Part shown: piece after piece, positions 23,950-34,588 of the stretch | Numbering within the stretch: the stretch's first letter is position 1 | Layout of the letters: each line of letters starts with the position of its first letter | DNA from: Nemertoderma westbladi | Taxonomy: Eukaryota; Xenacoelomorpha; Nemertodermatida; Nemertodermatidae | Assembly: GCA_032718475.1 (NCBI GenBank) | Contig: JAUCBJ010000315.1 | Location: 1 to 64,000, forward strand | Reading direction: 5' to 3' | DNA: 64,000 bases | Program-made: the position numbers and the translations under genes | The notes under the pieces: generated by a model | What the model saw: only the letters and a program-made list of their open reading frames with translations | What the model was told of the DNA's origin: nothing | The model's database searches: none

Positions 23950-24774
23950 ATGAAGCCGTGTTGCGGCTGCAATGCCAAGTCTGGGCGCTGTCTAAAGTGT
24001 TCCTGTGCGAAAGGTGTGCGGGCGTGCTCGAACTGCGCACCCCTTGTACATGGGCGATGTGTAAACCCCGCTGGACAAGTATGTTCACAACCTCTGCCCG
24101 CCGGGGACTCAAACACAAATACAGGATCATCTCAACCCCAACCATTGGGTGATACAGAAAATAGCGACGAAACATTGGTGGAGGATCTCGATCCGACCTT
24201 GAGACCCCCTGCCAATGAAACTACCACGAATCCACCGCAACCAAACATTGGTTATTCGCCTCTACGTAATCCGAAAAGGGAGTGTCATCTACCGATCTCA
24301 CCCTGGCTAAACCCACCGCCCCGATTATGTAACAACGAATTGCCTCTCGGTGTGGCACGTGCCCGGGCTGCTCTTATTCTTGACAGGGCCCGCAGGGGTG
24401 CGACACAGGAAGTCGGTTCCAACCAGTCTACGGGTTGGGAAGTCGGTGCCAACCAGTCTACGGGCGTTGCCAACCAGTCTACGGGCGGTGCCAACCAGTC
24501 TACAGGCGGTGCCAACCTGTTTACGGGTCGGGAAGTCGGTGCCAACCAGTCTACGGGCGGTGCCAACCAATCTACCTGCGGTGCCAACCACTCTACGGGC
24601 GATGCCAACCTGTCTACGGGCGGTGCCAAACAGCCTACCTGCGGTGCCAACGAGTCTACGGGCGGTACCAACCTGTCTACAGGCCGGGAAATCGGTGCCA
24701 ACCAGTCTACTGTTCGGGAAGTTGGTACCAACCAGTCTACGGGTCGGGAAGTCGGTGCCGTAGTAGTACTGTAG
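23950..24774 (+). pseudogene. N-terminal part of RLE-type element 3 (CXC-like zinc motif plus VNTR)
   Basis: The ORF starts MKPCCGCNAKSGRCLKCSC and continues RACSNC...GRC. That cysteine spacing is close to the CXC (tesmin/CRC-type) zinc-binding module, and the large ORF at 48.9-52.5 kb has the same block at its N-terminus (CCTCRSGACRGCRCSKAG). A low-complexity linker follows, then 7-residue repeats of type GANQSTG (about residues 155-270). The frame then runs into the TACTGTAGTAG array and stops. The RT domain of the same family resumes only at 24,897, so the intervening pre-RT segment is missing. The start codon was chosen because the zinc motif begins at residue 4. Confidence 0.8.
24410..24760 (+). 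repeat. In-frame 21/30-bp minisatellite in the element 3 linker
   Basis: About 14 units of GGTGCCAACCAGTCTACGGG, 21 bp each, some extended by 9 bp (encoding REV or REI). All lengths are multiples of three, so the plus frame GANQSTG is never broken, although the other plus frames are also largely open. Confidence 0.9.
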
Positions 24775-24896
24775 TAGTACTGTAGTAGTACTGTAGTAGT
24801 ACTGTAGTAGTACTGTAGTAGTACTGTAGTAGTACTGTAGTAGTACTGTATAGTACTGTAGTACTGTAGTAGTACTGTAGTAGTACTACTACAGTA
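24758..24896 (+). repeat. TACTGTAGTAG array 4, inside element 3
   Basis: About 138 bp of 11-bp units lying between the N-terminal ORF and the RT domain of element 3. Because 11 is not a multiple of three and each unit contains TAG, it stops every frame. The last units switch to TACTACTACAGTA, i.e. the opposite strand orientation, forming a small inverted junction. Confidence 0.9.
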
Positions 24897-27162
24897 CGAA
24901 TTGCGGACTTGGGAAAGCTGATCTCTCAGACAGTTCTTCCCCCTGGAGTTCTTTCCTCGTTTCTGTCCGCGCGACTGCTCGCCCTCGACAAAAACCCCGG
25001 AGTCCGTCCTATAGGGATAGGCGAGGTCCTCCGGCGAGTAGTCGGCAAGGCGGCAATGTCCTGCATCCGCGAGGATCTTCAGGAAGTGGGCGGAACCGTC
25101 CAGATGTGTCTCGGCCAGAAGGCCGGTATTGAATCCGCGATCCACTCCCTCAACGACGCCTTTGCCTCTGAAGACTGTGATGCCATCCTGCAAATTGATG
25201 CAACTAATGCTTTCAATGCGCTGAACCGCCAGGCGGCGATACACAATATTCAGCTGGTCTGTCCCGCACTCCACACTATTGTGGTGAACTGCTACGATCA
25301 GCCGTCGTGTTTGTTCGTTGGGGGGGAAACAATGTTTTCGGAGGAGGGCTCAACCCAAGGCGATCCAGTGGCAATGCCGATGTTTGGGTGCGGACTTATA
25401 CCGTTACTGCTGGAGTTGGTTCGAGCCTGCTCCGTTGTTCAGAAATGGTATGCGGATGATGGGAACGCCGCTGGTAAAATCAAAGAACTCCGGAAATTCT
25501 GGAATGTGGTATCGGTAAGGGGACCGCTCTACAGGTACTATCCGACCAAGTGCTGCCTTACCGCAAAGCCGGGGAAGCTCGAAGAGGCAAGGGCAGAGTT
25601 CGCGGGGACTGGAGTTTCCATCGACACCACGGGCAATAAACTCCTCGGTGGCGTCATTGGCAGCGAAGAGTTCCGGCGCGAGTTCATCGAGCGGAAAGTC
25701 GGGGAATTCGCCGCTGACGTAGATCGCCTCGCCACCATCGCCACAGTCGATCCGCACTGCGCCTACGCCGGCCTAGTTTTTGGACTCGCCTGCCGTTGGC
25801 GGTTCCTAGTGCGAGTTGTTCAAGGAGCGACGGACAGTTTTGATTCGCTGGAAGAGTCTGTGGAGCGGTTCCTTTGCAGGTTGTTGGAGCGGCCGTCCAT
25901 AATGCCGGTTGAACGACGGCTGTTGTCGCTTCCAGTTAGGGATGGGGGGTTGGGGATCCCGGTCCCCGAGGATTTACAATCCCAGTATGCGAACTCTCGG
26001 AGTATTTGCGATCCGTTTGTCTCCTTGGAGGGTGAGTCGATGGCGGTAGTCAGGGAAGAGCAGACGCATGTGGCTAAGTTGGTGGCCGCCTCCTCCTCCA
26101 GGGCAGCGAAAGCTAAAAAGGAGGAGGTGTACGACCAGTTAGATACACAACAGTACAGGTTATGCCTACTGAATACAGAGAAAGGTGCGTCTGCCTGGCT
26201 AAACTGTAAACCACTATCGCTACATGACACTCACCTTTCCAAGGAGGAGTTCCGAGATGCCGTTTGTCTCCGTTATGGGTGGTTGCCAAAGAATCTCCCC
26301 TCTCGTTGTGTCTGTGGGTCACGATTTTCTACAAACCACATTCTTTGGTGTCCCACTGGGGGGTTCCCCTCCATCAGACACAACGAGATACATGATTTTT
26401 TCGCCGATACCCTGACCGAGGTGGCGCACAACGTGGCTGTCGAGCCAATGCTCTAGCCACTTACGGGAGAGACATTCTCCCTCCTCTCCACCTCGACAGA
26501 CCAGCAGGCGAGACTGGACGTATCAGTGAGTGGATTCTGGGGCAACCGCTTCCAGAAGATGTTTATTGATGTGTCGGTTTTCAACCCGCTGGCGGCAACC
26601 AATGCGGCAATGTCGCTGGACACCACCCATCTCCACCACGAGGCGCGGAAGATCCGAAGGAAGAGGAGAGGATCCGGGAGGTGGAACACGCCACTTTCAC
26701 TCCTCTCATCTTCTCGGCTTTCGGAGGAATGGCGCCGCTGTGTCGCCAGTTTATCAAGCGCCTCGCTTTAAAACTGGCAGAGAAGCGGCAGATCCCATAC
26801 CCAGAGTGCATCTCGTGGGTGCGGCGACGAATTAGCTTCGCTCTCCTCAGGTCATCCCTAATGTGTCTGCGGGGGTTCCGGTCTGCCGCCAAGAGACCGG
26901 TACGGGCAGCAGATGTCGCTGACACCTCCATCGTGTTAGCGAACGCCGACACAGAGCCAGGCGCAGGCATGTTTATATAGATTACAGGCTGTTTGGTGGT
27001 GGTACAGTTTGCCTGTTTGTTGTTGTTTAAGTTTTTAAATTTCCCGCGTTTCTGTAATTACTGTTTTTAATTGTTTGTTATAGTGCCTATAATTGTGTTT
27101 GTATTTCTGAAGGTTTTTATTACTTTGTGAATAAATGAGGCTTGTAAAGTAAAAAAAAAAAA
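24897..27162 (+). pseudogene. RLE-type element 3, RT and C-terminal domains
   Basis: A 515-codon frame (24,909-26,456) holds NPGVRPIGIGEVLRR, motif A QIDATNAFNALN, motif B GSTQGDPVAM, motif C WYADDG, LLGGVIGSEE, and the zinc-like CVCGSRF...HILWCP followed by RHNEIHD. After an in-frame TAG at 26,454-26,456 the same frame continues as PLTGETFSLL and RLDVSVSGFWGN up to about 26,680, where a frameshift leads into FTPLIFSAFGG and LLRSSLMCLRG ending at 26,980. The catalytic YADD is intact. The 3' UTR contains AATAAA at about 27,131 and poly(A) at 27,151-27,162, directly abutting array 5. It is dead by one stop and one frameshift, plus array 4. Confidence 0.87.
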
Positions 27163-27312
27163 CTGTAGTAGTACTGTATAGTACTGTAGTACAGTAGTAC
27201 TGTAGTAGTACTGTAGTAGTCCTGTAGTACTGTAGTAGTACTGTAGTACTGTAATAGTACTGTAGTAGTACTGTAGTAGTACTGTAGTAGTATTGTACTG
27301 TAGTACTGCAGT
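27163..27312 (+). repeat. TACTGTAGTAG array 5
   Basis: About 145 bp immediately after the poly(A) of element 3. It borders the NeuroD-bearing inverted block; the mirrored array is at 58,072 onward in the right arm, so the array existed before the inverted duplication. Confidence 0.9.
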
Positions 27313-27586
27313 TTTTAAATGTGATGTTTCCTAAACGAAAGAAATATAAAAGAGGAATTAGCCCAAAAAAAACTGTAGTGCTACTTGTGATTCGCAGTTT
27401 CTGTTACTGGGATAAACTCAGTGTCCAAGGAGGATTGGCAGATCTTAGACAGTTTGTTTAAGAAGTTCCACCTGTATGTTTCCTTTTCTCTACCATTAAT
27501 TGAACATTTTGTAACCAAAGAGCAGAATGTATTTAGCCAGGAGTATGATATAAAAAGACTGCATTAATATCATTATCATACACGAA
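27312..27586 (-). repeat. 3' flank of the left NeuroD copy
   Basis: Non-coding. Matches 57,870-58,075 reversed, with short indels. No gene seen. Confidence 0.65.
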
Positions 27587-27969
27587 GTGGGGACTTCGCG
27601 CAGCACGAAGTTGGCAGAGCCTTAGCGAATTGACACTGTTAGGGGGTAGGTCAATTTATGCAAATAGTCACGTTGGCCCTCTAGCGGCAGACTGGAGAAC
27701 TGCAGATGGATTCGCCTCCTTTGAAAGTCACAGCTAATGGTCTAATACATATCTGCCAAGTTTCAGCTTAAACGGATTAAAAGCAAAGAAATGGGAGGGC
27801 ATTTAATGTTTAGACATGTGGCCCTCTAGCGGGAGACCATTGCACTGATGGTGTCTGAAAGTCTCTCAAAAATCTCAACTTTTGCTCATATTGATACCTA
27901 CAAATTTTCAACTTGGCAGCTTTAAATCCGACAAAGTTATTAGCATGTCAAAATCGTAACGACGACGAC

Positions 27970-28032
<63 letters not shown>

Positions 28033-28130
28033 AACGACGACGACGACGACGACAACTATTTGCATAAATTGACCCACCCCCTAACAGTGTCAATTCGCTA
28101 AGGCTCCGCCAACTTCGTGGCTCGCCCCAC
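27587..28130. mobile_element. 544-bp TIR element (GTGGGG...CCCCAC) with (GAC)n core
   Basis: Left end GTGGGGACTTCGCGCAGCACGAAGTTGGC-like and right end its imperfect inverse give terminal inverted repeats of roughly 80 bp. They include AATTGACACTGTTAGGGGGT on one side and its inverse on the other. The interior holds a (GAC)n tract (about 27,959-28,052). The right-arm NeuroD flank (junction near 57,870) lacks the element, proving a discrete insertion after the duplication. A second, 1.3-kb member is at 53,828-55,140. No transposase. Confidence 0.85.
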
Positions 28131-28237
28131 AAACTAAACTAATTTATTTTTATCAACTAAACTAACATTATTCACAAGAGATATAAAAAGTTAATAACAT
28201 TACAATACAAATTATAAATAACTTGGTTAGAACTTTA

Positions 28238-29551
28238 TCAGCAGTTTAAATTATTATTGTTTATTGTGAAGTTAGTAAAAGGATAGTTCTCTCTGTGTTT
28301 CTTTTTCCCTAAACCAGTTGGGTTTAAAACAATCCCGGAATCCGATGAATAACTCGTGATGGATCCCGAGTTCTCCGTTACATTGTGTATTAGAGAAGGG
28401 ATCCAATCCGTTGTAGGGGCGCGTAGGAATATCTTCGATTCCACAAACTCCGCCAGGGGGGCGAATATGGAAATGAATTACATTGGTTAATAAACTCATG
28501 GTTGCCATAGTAATGCGTTGGGCTGTAGATTTTGTTTGGAAGAGTTTTAGATTTGCAGAAGCGAAGTTCCGGGAAGGTTGTATTGGGATCCAAGGATAGT
28601 TGCTTAGCAACAGCATGCATGGTGGGGATACTTAGGTCTGGAAAACGATAAATAATAATTATTAACAAACAATAAAATAGCTCCAATTTAAAAATTCCTG
28701 TTCATAGAATATATAGAACTTATTGAACTGTGTAGAACTGATGTATGAATGGATGCTACTGGCAAAGGTGGCAAAGGCACGATATTCTATCCAAAACATA
28801 ATGTAAAGTCAATAGAACAGTTTCATTTTTGGGAGTAATCAGGTGTTATTTGCGTCGCGTTATCAGGTGTTATTTGCACCCCCCCCACCCCCCCCCCCCC
28901 CATTTGGAACCTTGGAACGCGAATTACCTTTAGTAAGATTCCTGGCGAATTCATCGATTTCCGGCGCTCTTTCTCTCTTCAAAATTTCCGCCAAACTGTT
29001 GATATAGTTTTTAGCCAATCGGAGAGTTTCAATCTTTGACAACTTTACATCACCTACGGGTGGCATTACGCCACGCAACCCATCCAACGCGCCGTTCAGA
29101 CTGTGCATCCGGCCTCTTTCTCTCGCGTTCGCTTTCTTTCGTCGAAGTTTCACTTTCACTAAACGAAGTTTTGTCAATCGCTTCTTTTTAGGGCCGCGCT
29201 TTTTTGGTTTCGTCGCGTCTGCGAAATGAAAATATTTAGAATCGGAAAGTTTAATTTTATTCGTATACAGTCTCTTACCACTGTTCAATACTGTTATTAT
29301 CGTCTCCTCTATAAATTCAAAATGGTTTCGCAAACTCTTTACATTGCTAATTTATTGGAGGTTATCGAGAGCAAAGCAAAAAAAAAGCCACCAGAGTTGA
29401 ACGTTTTAGAAAGAATATAATTTCAACCACTTAAATTATTACCTGGAATTTCCTCTTTAAACATGTCATCGTTGCTATCCAGGGCTTTGATTTCTTCTAA
29501 TTCATCTGCTGATAAGAGACTAAATAAATCCATGCCTTCGTAACTCGACAT
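28238..29551 (-). pseudogene. NeuroD-like bHLH gene, left copy, last exon frameshifted
   Basis: The gene has three exons on the minus strand: 29,551-29,443, 29,218-28,928 and 28,637 down to about 28,238, with GT/AG junctions at the same places as the right copy. Exon 2 encodes the basic helix-loop-helix ([11 protein letters not shown] ... [15 protein letters not shown]), identical in protein to the right copy. In exon 3 a C-run has six C instead of five (about 28,455-28,460), shifting the frame to a stop at 28,390. Further on, 8 bp are missing near 28,290, so the original end cannot be regained (the full path would be 800 nt). Most of the bHLH and the NeuroD-specific block remain. It could be a young pseudogene, a variant with an altered tail, or a homopolymer sequencing error plus an indel. 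Confidence 0.85.
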
Positions 29552-30309
29552 TCTCTCTTTTTGGTTTTACTTATAATTTAAAATAATGTTGTTTATTTTA
29601 TTAAAAGTATTTATTTTTTATAACAAGTATCTCTTCAATAAATAATCTTTTTGTTACAGTTTATATAAAATTATATTTTTAAAGCCAAAATGAAAGTTTA
29701 AAATGTTTTTTAAGTTTTGTTACTTCGGCATTTTTAACCCATTACAAATTGGAGGCACATCATTGGTTACATTTCTGTAAGCTTTCACATTGCGAAGCCG
29801 CTATTGGATGAATTTGGAAACTATTTATCAAGTAATGTTTAGGAGGGCCGGTAGGCCTACTTAATCAAACATTATATAGCAAACTAATTGCACAGACCGC
29901 TAAATAGCGATGGGATGGATGAGTTGGAATTTGAACCGAAATTTCGCGATAGAGTGAGAGGTACCGGGTGGGGTGTAAGCCGTTCATTGGCCTTTCCGAA
30001 GGAGACGGAGTGAAGTTAAACCAAGGGAGCAGTAATATAGAGAATATGGGTTACTTTAAATTAAGTTTTTAATAATTATTGTATTTTTTTATTTGTATAT
30101 ATATTTTATTCATTGGAACGCCGGGTGCTATGCTCAGGTATTTTTACAACTAATAACTTGTTATGTCATTATATATAGGGGGGGGGGGGGGGGGGGGGTT
30201 ATAAAGGAATCTACGTACTGTTCTATATTTTTAATTTATTTTAGCCTATAGTTTAGTTCAAAATGCCCCCTTTTTTAGAAAACGCGGCCACTTTAAGTCT
30301 ATCCATTAT
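29552..30309 (-). promoter_or_regulatory. Upstream region of the left NeuroD copy
   Basis: Matches 55,640-56,211 reversed. It contains AT-rich sequence with a TATA-like stretch (TATATAAATTTA-type, about 29,665-29,672 on the minus strand), and a run of about 20 G at 30,178-30,198 that the right arm lacks. Regulatory function is inferred only from position. Confidence 0.4.
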
Positions 30310-30729
30310 AACGAACCTGCCTGCCTATTAATAGGCCAGGGTAGTTTTTGTCAAGAGTTGAGCCGTTCAAAAACACGATGAGGTTACCTGGTTATGTGTG
30401 TATGTGTGTATAACCATCCAATATCTCAAAAACTCAAGCAGTACGCAAAAATTTTAATAACAAACTCGAAGAGCTATTTATCTGGTGGGGTAATACATTA
30501 TACAAAATAACAGTTGATATTTGATTACTGTCTGGGTTAGAGTGAGATAGTAATAAATTTGGCAAGTAATATACTTCTCTGCAGTTTGAGCTATCCATTC
30601 AATAAATGGTAGTAGCTTACGAGGCCCTCATGAGTACCAGCAGCTGGTGTTTCTATCGTTGAATAGATGGCAATTTTCGTGTTTTCATTTTCACTCACTC
30701 AGGGTACTGGTTTGAGGGGCAGGTTCGTT
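30310..30729. mobile_element. 420-bp TIR element, left NeuroD arm only
   Basis: Begins AACGAACCTGCC and ends GGCAGGTTCGTT, a perfect 12-bp inverted terminal repeat. The right arm (near 55,655) joins the flanks directly, apart from a short local difference. No ORF. Just outside lies AAGCCAGCTTGCTGGCTT, a palindrome that may belong to the element. A target duplication is not clear. Confidence 0.65.
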
Positions 30730-31862
30730 TAAAGCCAGCTTGCTGGCTTTTTAGTAAGCATCAGGGCATTCGGTTTATATCATGCGTTACCACCATTCAG
30801 ATAAAATACCTTCACTACTGTTGTACAGGTATACATGTAGTATGGTAGATGCCTATATATTCTTCAGCATACAGTGATGACTATCGTATATGTAAGGTGT
30901 AACAGTGTGTGACAATGGTTAGTGTAGTGTAGCACAAAGCACAATCAGTGTCTCGGCCTGTTACACTTCAGTTCATCTGCTATTCAACCATCAATTGAAA
31001 CCTCTTATAATTTAATTCATTTACTTTGAATTTGCCATCAGGCGAAGTATAATTTACATTTTCTGCAGGTACCATTAACCCTATTAAACCCGGTGGGGGG
31101 GTAAATATGACACCCTCCCCCCCCCCCCCCCGTGGTTTTTTTGTTATAACTCTGAAACAAACGTACTGTAGTTGGGAATCTGAAATTTTAATACTTTTCC
31201 TAAAAATCTATTGCCTTCCTAATAGTGAAAACCGTATTCAAAAATATTGGGAACTTTTCGAGCTATAGCACCATTTTTTAACCCTACTTTTGGCGCTTTT
31301 TTTGAGACGTTTTTTGAAAATTACATTTCATTAAATATGATTTGTAACATCTCTATTTTTGATTTACACCGGTTTTTTTGGTGTTTACAATTAGATGGAA
31401 TTCATATAAATTAAATTAGAAATGTAAAACTTGTTTTTTTAGGCGGGTGCCAAATTTTGGTGCCAGCACCAAATTTTGAAATACTGTATGTCAATTTTGA
31501 AAATTAATTGTTTGAATCTGTTTTTTGGGCAATAGGGGTTTTTTGGGGTTCTGATTTCGATAGAATATATACGTGTAGCACCAGGCGTATCAAACTTGTT
31601 TTTTTCGGTGCTGTGTACAAAATTTGGTGCCAGCACGAAATTTTGAAAATCTATTCAAAACTTCAATTGCTTGTGACAACTTATTTCCCGCGTTTTAGAG
31701 GTTTATGGCGGTTCTAAATTCAATGTAATAAATAATTATCTTACTAGACTTCTCATACTTGTATTTTTCGGATGTGGGTGCAAATTTTTGTGCTAGCACC
31801 AAATTTTGAAAACCATCAAATACATCAAGAGATTGTGTCACCTTGTTTCTGTGTGTGTTATA

Positions 31863-32044
31863 CACACATGGCAGCCCATGACATTCTTGAGACGCATCTT
31901 AAAGGCAACTGGCCTTGAAGATGCGGATGATCTAGCAAATATATCATGGGTGATAGGGAGTTGTGGCGGCGCAATTTTGTCGACAAGCCGGCACAGCAAT
32001 CTCAATAATGCAGCTGCAATTCAGCATGCCGATCCTAGTAGTAT
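31863..32044 (+). mobile_element. RTE-like LINE 3' end (182 bp) inside the outer TTAA element
   Basis: Starts near GGCAGCCCATGACATTC and runs through the last coding residues to the tail GCCGATCCTAGTAGTA. The uninterrupted target is visible in the inner element (about 33,770-33,790, GTTATACGGG). Flanking TATAC on both sides suggests a short target duplication. Confidence 0.7.
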
Positions 32045-33023
32045 ACGGGTTTGTGAGGGTTCTGAATTCAATGGAATAAGTAAAAATTACATACGAGTTA
32101 TCTAACTTGTATTTTTCGTCGGTGGGTGAAAATTGCTGTTCCAGCACCAAATTTTTTAAAATAAGCAAATTGATCAGTAGATAGTATCATCTTGTTTCTT
32201 GCCTTATACGGGTTTATGAGGGTCCTGAATCCGATGGAATCAAGAAAAACAGCACTAGACATCTCAAACTTGTACTTTTTGATGATGGGTACGAAATTTG
32301 GCAATATTGCATCGAAAATTGCGTGTAGCAATAAACTGGCAAATTTGAAATGTATTTCATTAGAATCAGCGCCCCAGAAAACCTAGAAATGTAAATTTAT
32401 AGCATCGTATAAGTTAATTGTTAGCAAAGTTTTCAATCCTGAAGCCAACAATAGGTCAGATCATGTGCCAGTTGGTTCAATATTCAATGTACACTTGGCA
32501 CAACAAGATGTGGAGCATAGCAATACAGATAGAAATTGGGCAATGTTCAGGAAGCCCACATTCATATTTGTGAAGGATTCCCTAGGAGAATTATAGAATT
32601 ATCGGGATGAAATCCGGGAAAGTGTAATAATTCATGGAAAACAGACCCATCTTCAGACTGTGGACAGTGTGGGCATTGAATCGAGTGCTAAATTCATTGT
32701 GACAACGCTATATCAGGCAGCAAGAAACAATATTCCGCATGTATACCAAAGGCGACACAAAGGAATGAACAATCAATTTACAAGAAAAACACAATGTCAG
32801 CAAACGTCGGACAGAGAGAAAATGACATTGGTAAACCCTGTGCAGGATAAGGATGGGAGGAATGTTTAAGTAAGTGTGGAAGCACGGAGCGGATGTGACC
32901 CAATTACAAAGTTACAGAATAGGAGGGCCAAAAATCAAGCTGAGAACCAAGCATACTGGCAACATGTGAGGGACCTCGCAAAGAACTGCCGAACTAACAG
33001 GACAAAGTTCTGGCGCACCTTAA

Positions 33024-34588
33024 CCCTATTAAACCCGGGGGGGGGGGTCAATATGACCCCCCCCCGTGGTTTTTTTATTATAATTCTGAAACAAACGCAG
33101 TTGGGAATCGGAAATTTTATGACTTTTCCTAAAAATCTATTGTCTTCCTAGTAGTGAAAACTGTTTTCAAAAATATTGAGTAGTTTTCGAGTTATAGCAC
33201 CATTTTTTAACCCTACTTTTGGCACTTTTTTTGAGACGTTTTTTGAAAATTACATTTCATTAAATATTAATTGTAACATCTCTATTTTTGATTTACACCG
33301 GTTTTTTGGTGTTAGTAATTGGATGGAATTCATGTAAATTGATTTAGAAATTTCAAACTTGTTTTTTTCGGCGGGTGCCAAATTTTGGTACCAGCACCAA
33401 ATTTTGAAATATGTCAATTTTGTAAATTGATTGTTTGAAACTTGTTTTTACGCAATTGGGGTTTTTTGGGGTTCTGGTTTCGATGAAATATATACGAGTT
33501 GCACCAAGCGTATCAAACTTGTATTTTTCGGTGCTGTGTGCAAATTTTGGTGCTAGCACGAAATTTTGAAAATCCATTCAATAGATAAAATTGTTTGTGA
33601 CAATTTATTTCTTGCATTTTAGAGGTTTATGGCTGTTCTGAATTCAATGGAATATATAATTATCGAACTAGACATCTCAACCTTGTATTTTTTGGAAGTG
33701 GGTGCAAAATGTGGTGCTAGCACCAAATTTTGAAAACCATCAAATATATCAATTGATTGTGTCATCTTGTTTCTTGCGTTATACGGGTTTGTTAGGGTTT
33801 TGAATTCAATGGAAGCAGTAAAAATTTCATAAGAGTTTTCAAACTTGTATTTTTCGCCGGTGGGTGACAATTGTTGTGCCAGCACCAAATTTTGGAAAAT
33901 GAGTAAATTGATCAGTAGATAGTATCATCTTGTTTCTTGCGTTATACGGGTTTATGAGGGCCCTGAATCCGATGGAATCAATAAAAACAGCACTGGACAT
34001 CGCAAACTTGTACTTTTTGGTGATGGGTACGAAATTTTGGTGCTAGCACCAAAATTTGCCAAATTACGCCGAAAAATACAAGTAGCAATGATCTGCATAT
34101 TTGAAATGTATTCCATTAGAATCAGCGCCCTAGAAAACCTGAAAATGTAAATTTATAGCATCGTATAAGTGAATTAAAAATTTTGTGTTCTAACTGAAAA
34201 GTGCTAGTTACTTGTTTTTTTCATTTTTTCCTACGCATAGATGACTAAACAGCCATTTATGGTAATCATATCATTTTTAAATATTTTCCAATGTATTTCG
34301 CGCCCCTGAAAACCTGTATTGAAAAACAATTAGCAGAAAAAAGTAACTTTCAAATTTTGTGAAAATTGTGCCCTACTTGTAATTTTGGTGCTGCAATATT
34401 ACCACCCCAGTAAATTTTTTCGAAATTTTTTTTTTTCGGTCGGATCCAGACTAGTGATACATACGTACACACAAAAAAATCAGACGTTTTCGTTAATATT
34501 TGTAGATTTTAGAGGGAAGTGTCAATATGACCCCCCCCCCCCCCCCCCCGGTATTTGTACAGCATTTTATAGCCCGGTACTAATAGGG
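33024..34588. mobile_element. Inner TTAA-flanked element, 1,565 bp, complete
   Basis: TTAA (33,020-33,023) precedes CCCTATTAAACCCGGG, and TACTAATAGGG precedes TTAA (34,589-34,592). If the element and one TTAA are ignored, the LINE frame passes from WRTL to KGEN without shift, showing a precise insertion. Same family as the outer element. It is non-coding and contains five GGTGCTAGCACC-type palindromes at about 163-bp spacing. G/C runs lie close to both ends (about 33,039-33,067 and 34,531-34,549). Confidence 0.92.
33387..34050 (+). repeat. 163-bp tandem modules with a palindromic core
   Basis: Cores GGTACCAGCACC (33,387), GGTGCTAGCACG (33,549), GGTGCTAGCACC (33,713), TGTGCCAGCACC (33,875) and GGTGCTAGCACC (34,039) are spaced 162, 164, 162 and 164 bp, each followed by AAATTTTG. 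The intervening sequences are diverged copies of one another (TTGTATTTTTCGG upstream of each). Confidence 0.85.

Noticed and set aside
27908-28132. Poly-arginine and poly-aspartate ORFs
   Set aside because: They are translations of the (GAC)n tract inside a TIR element; the other arm lacks the element.
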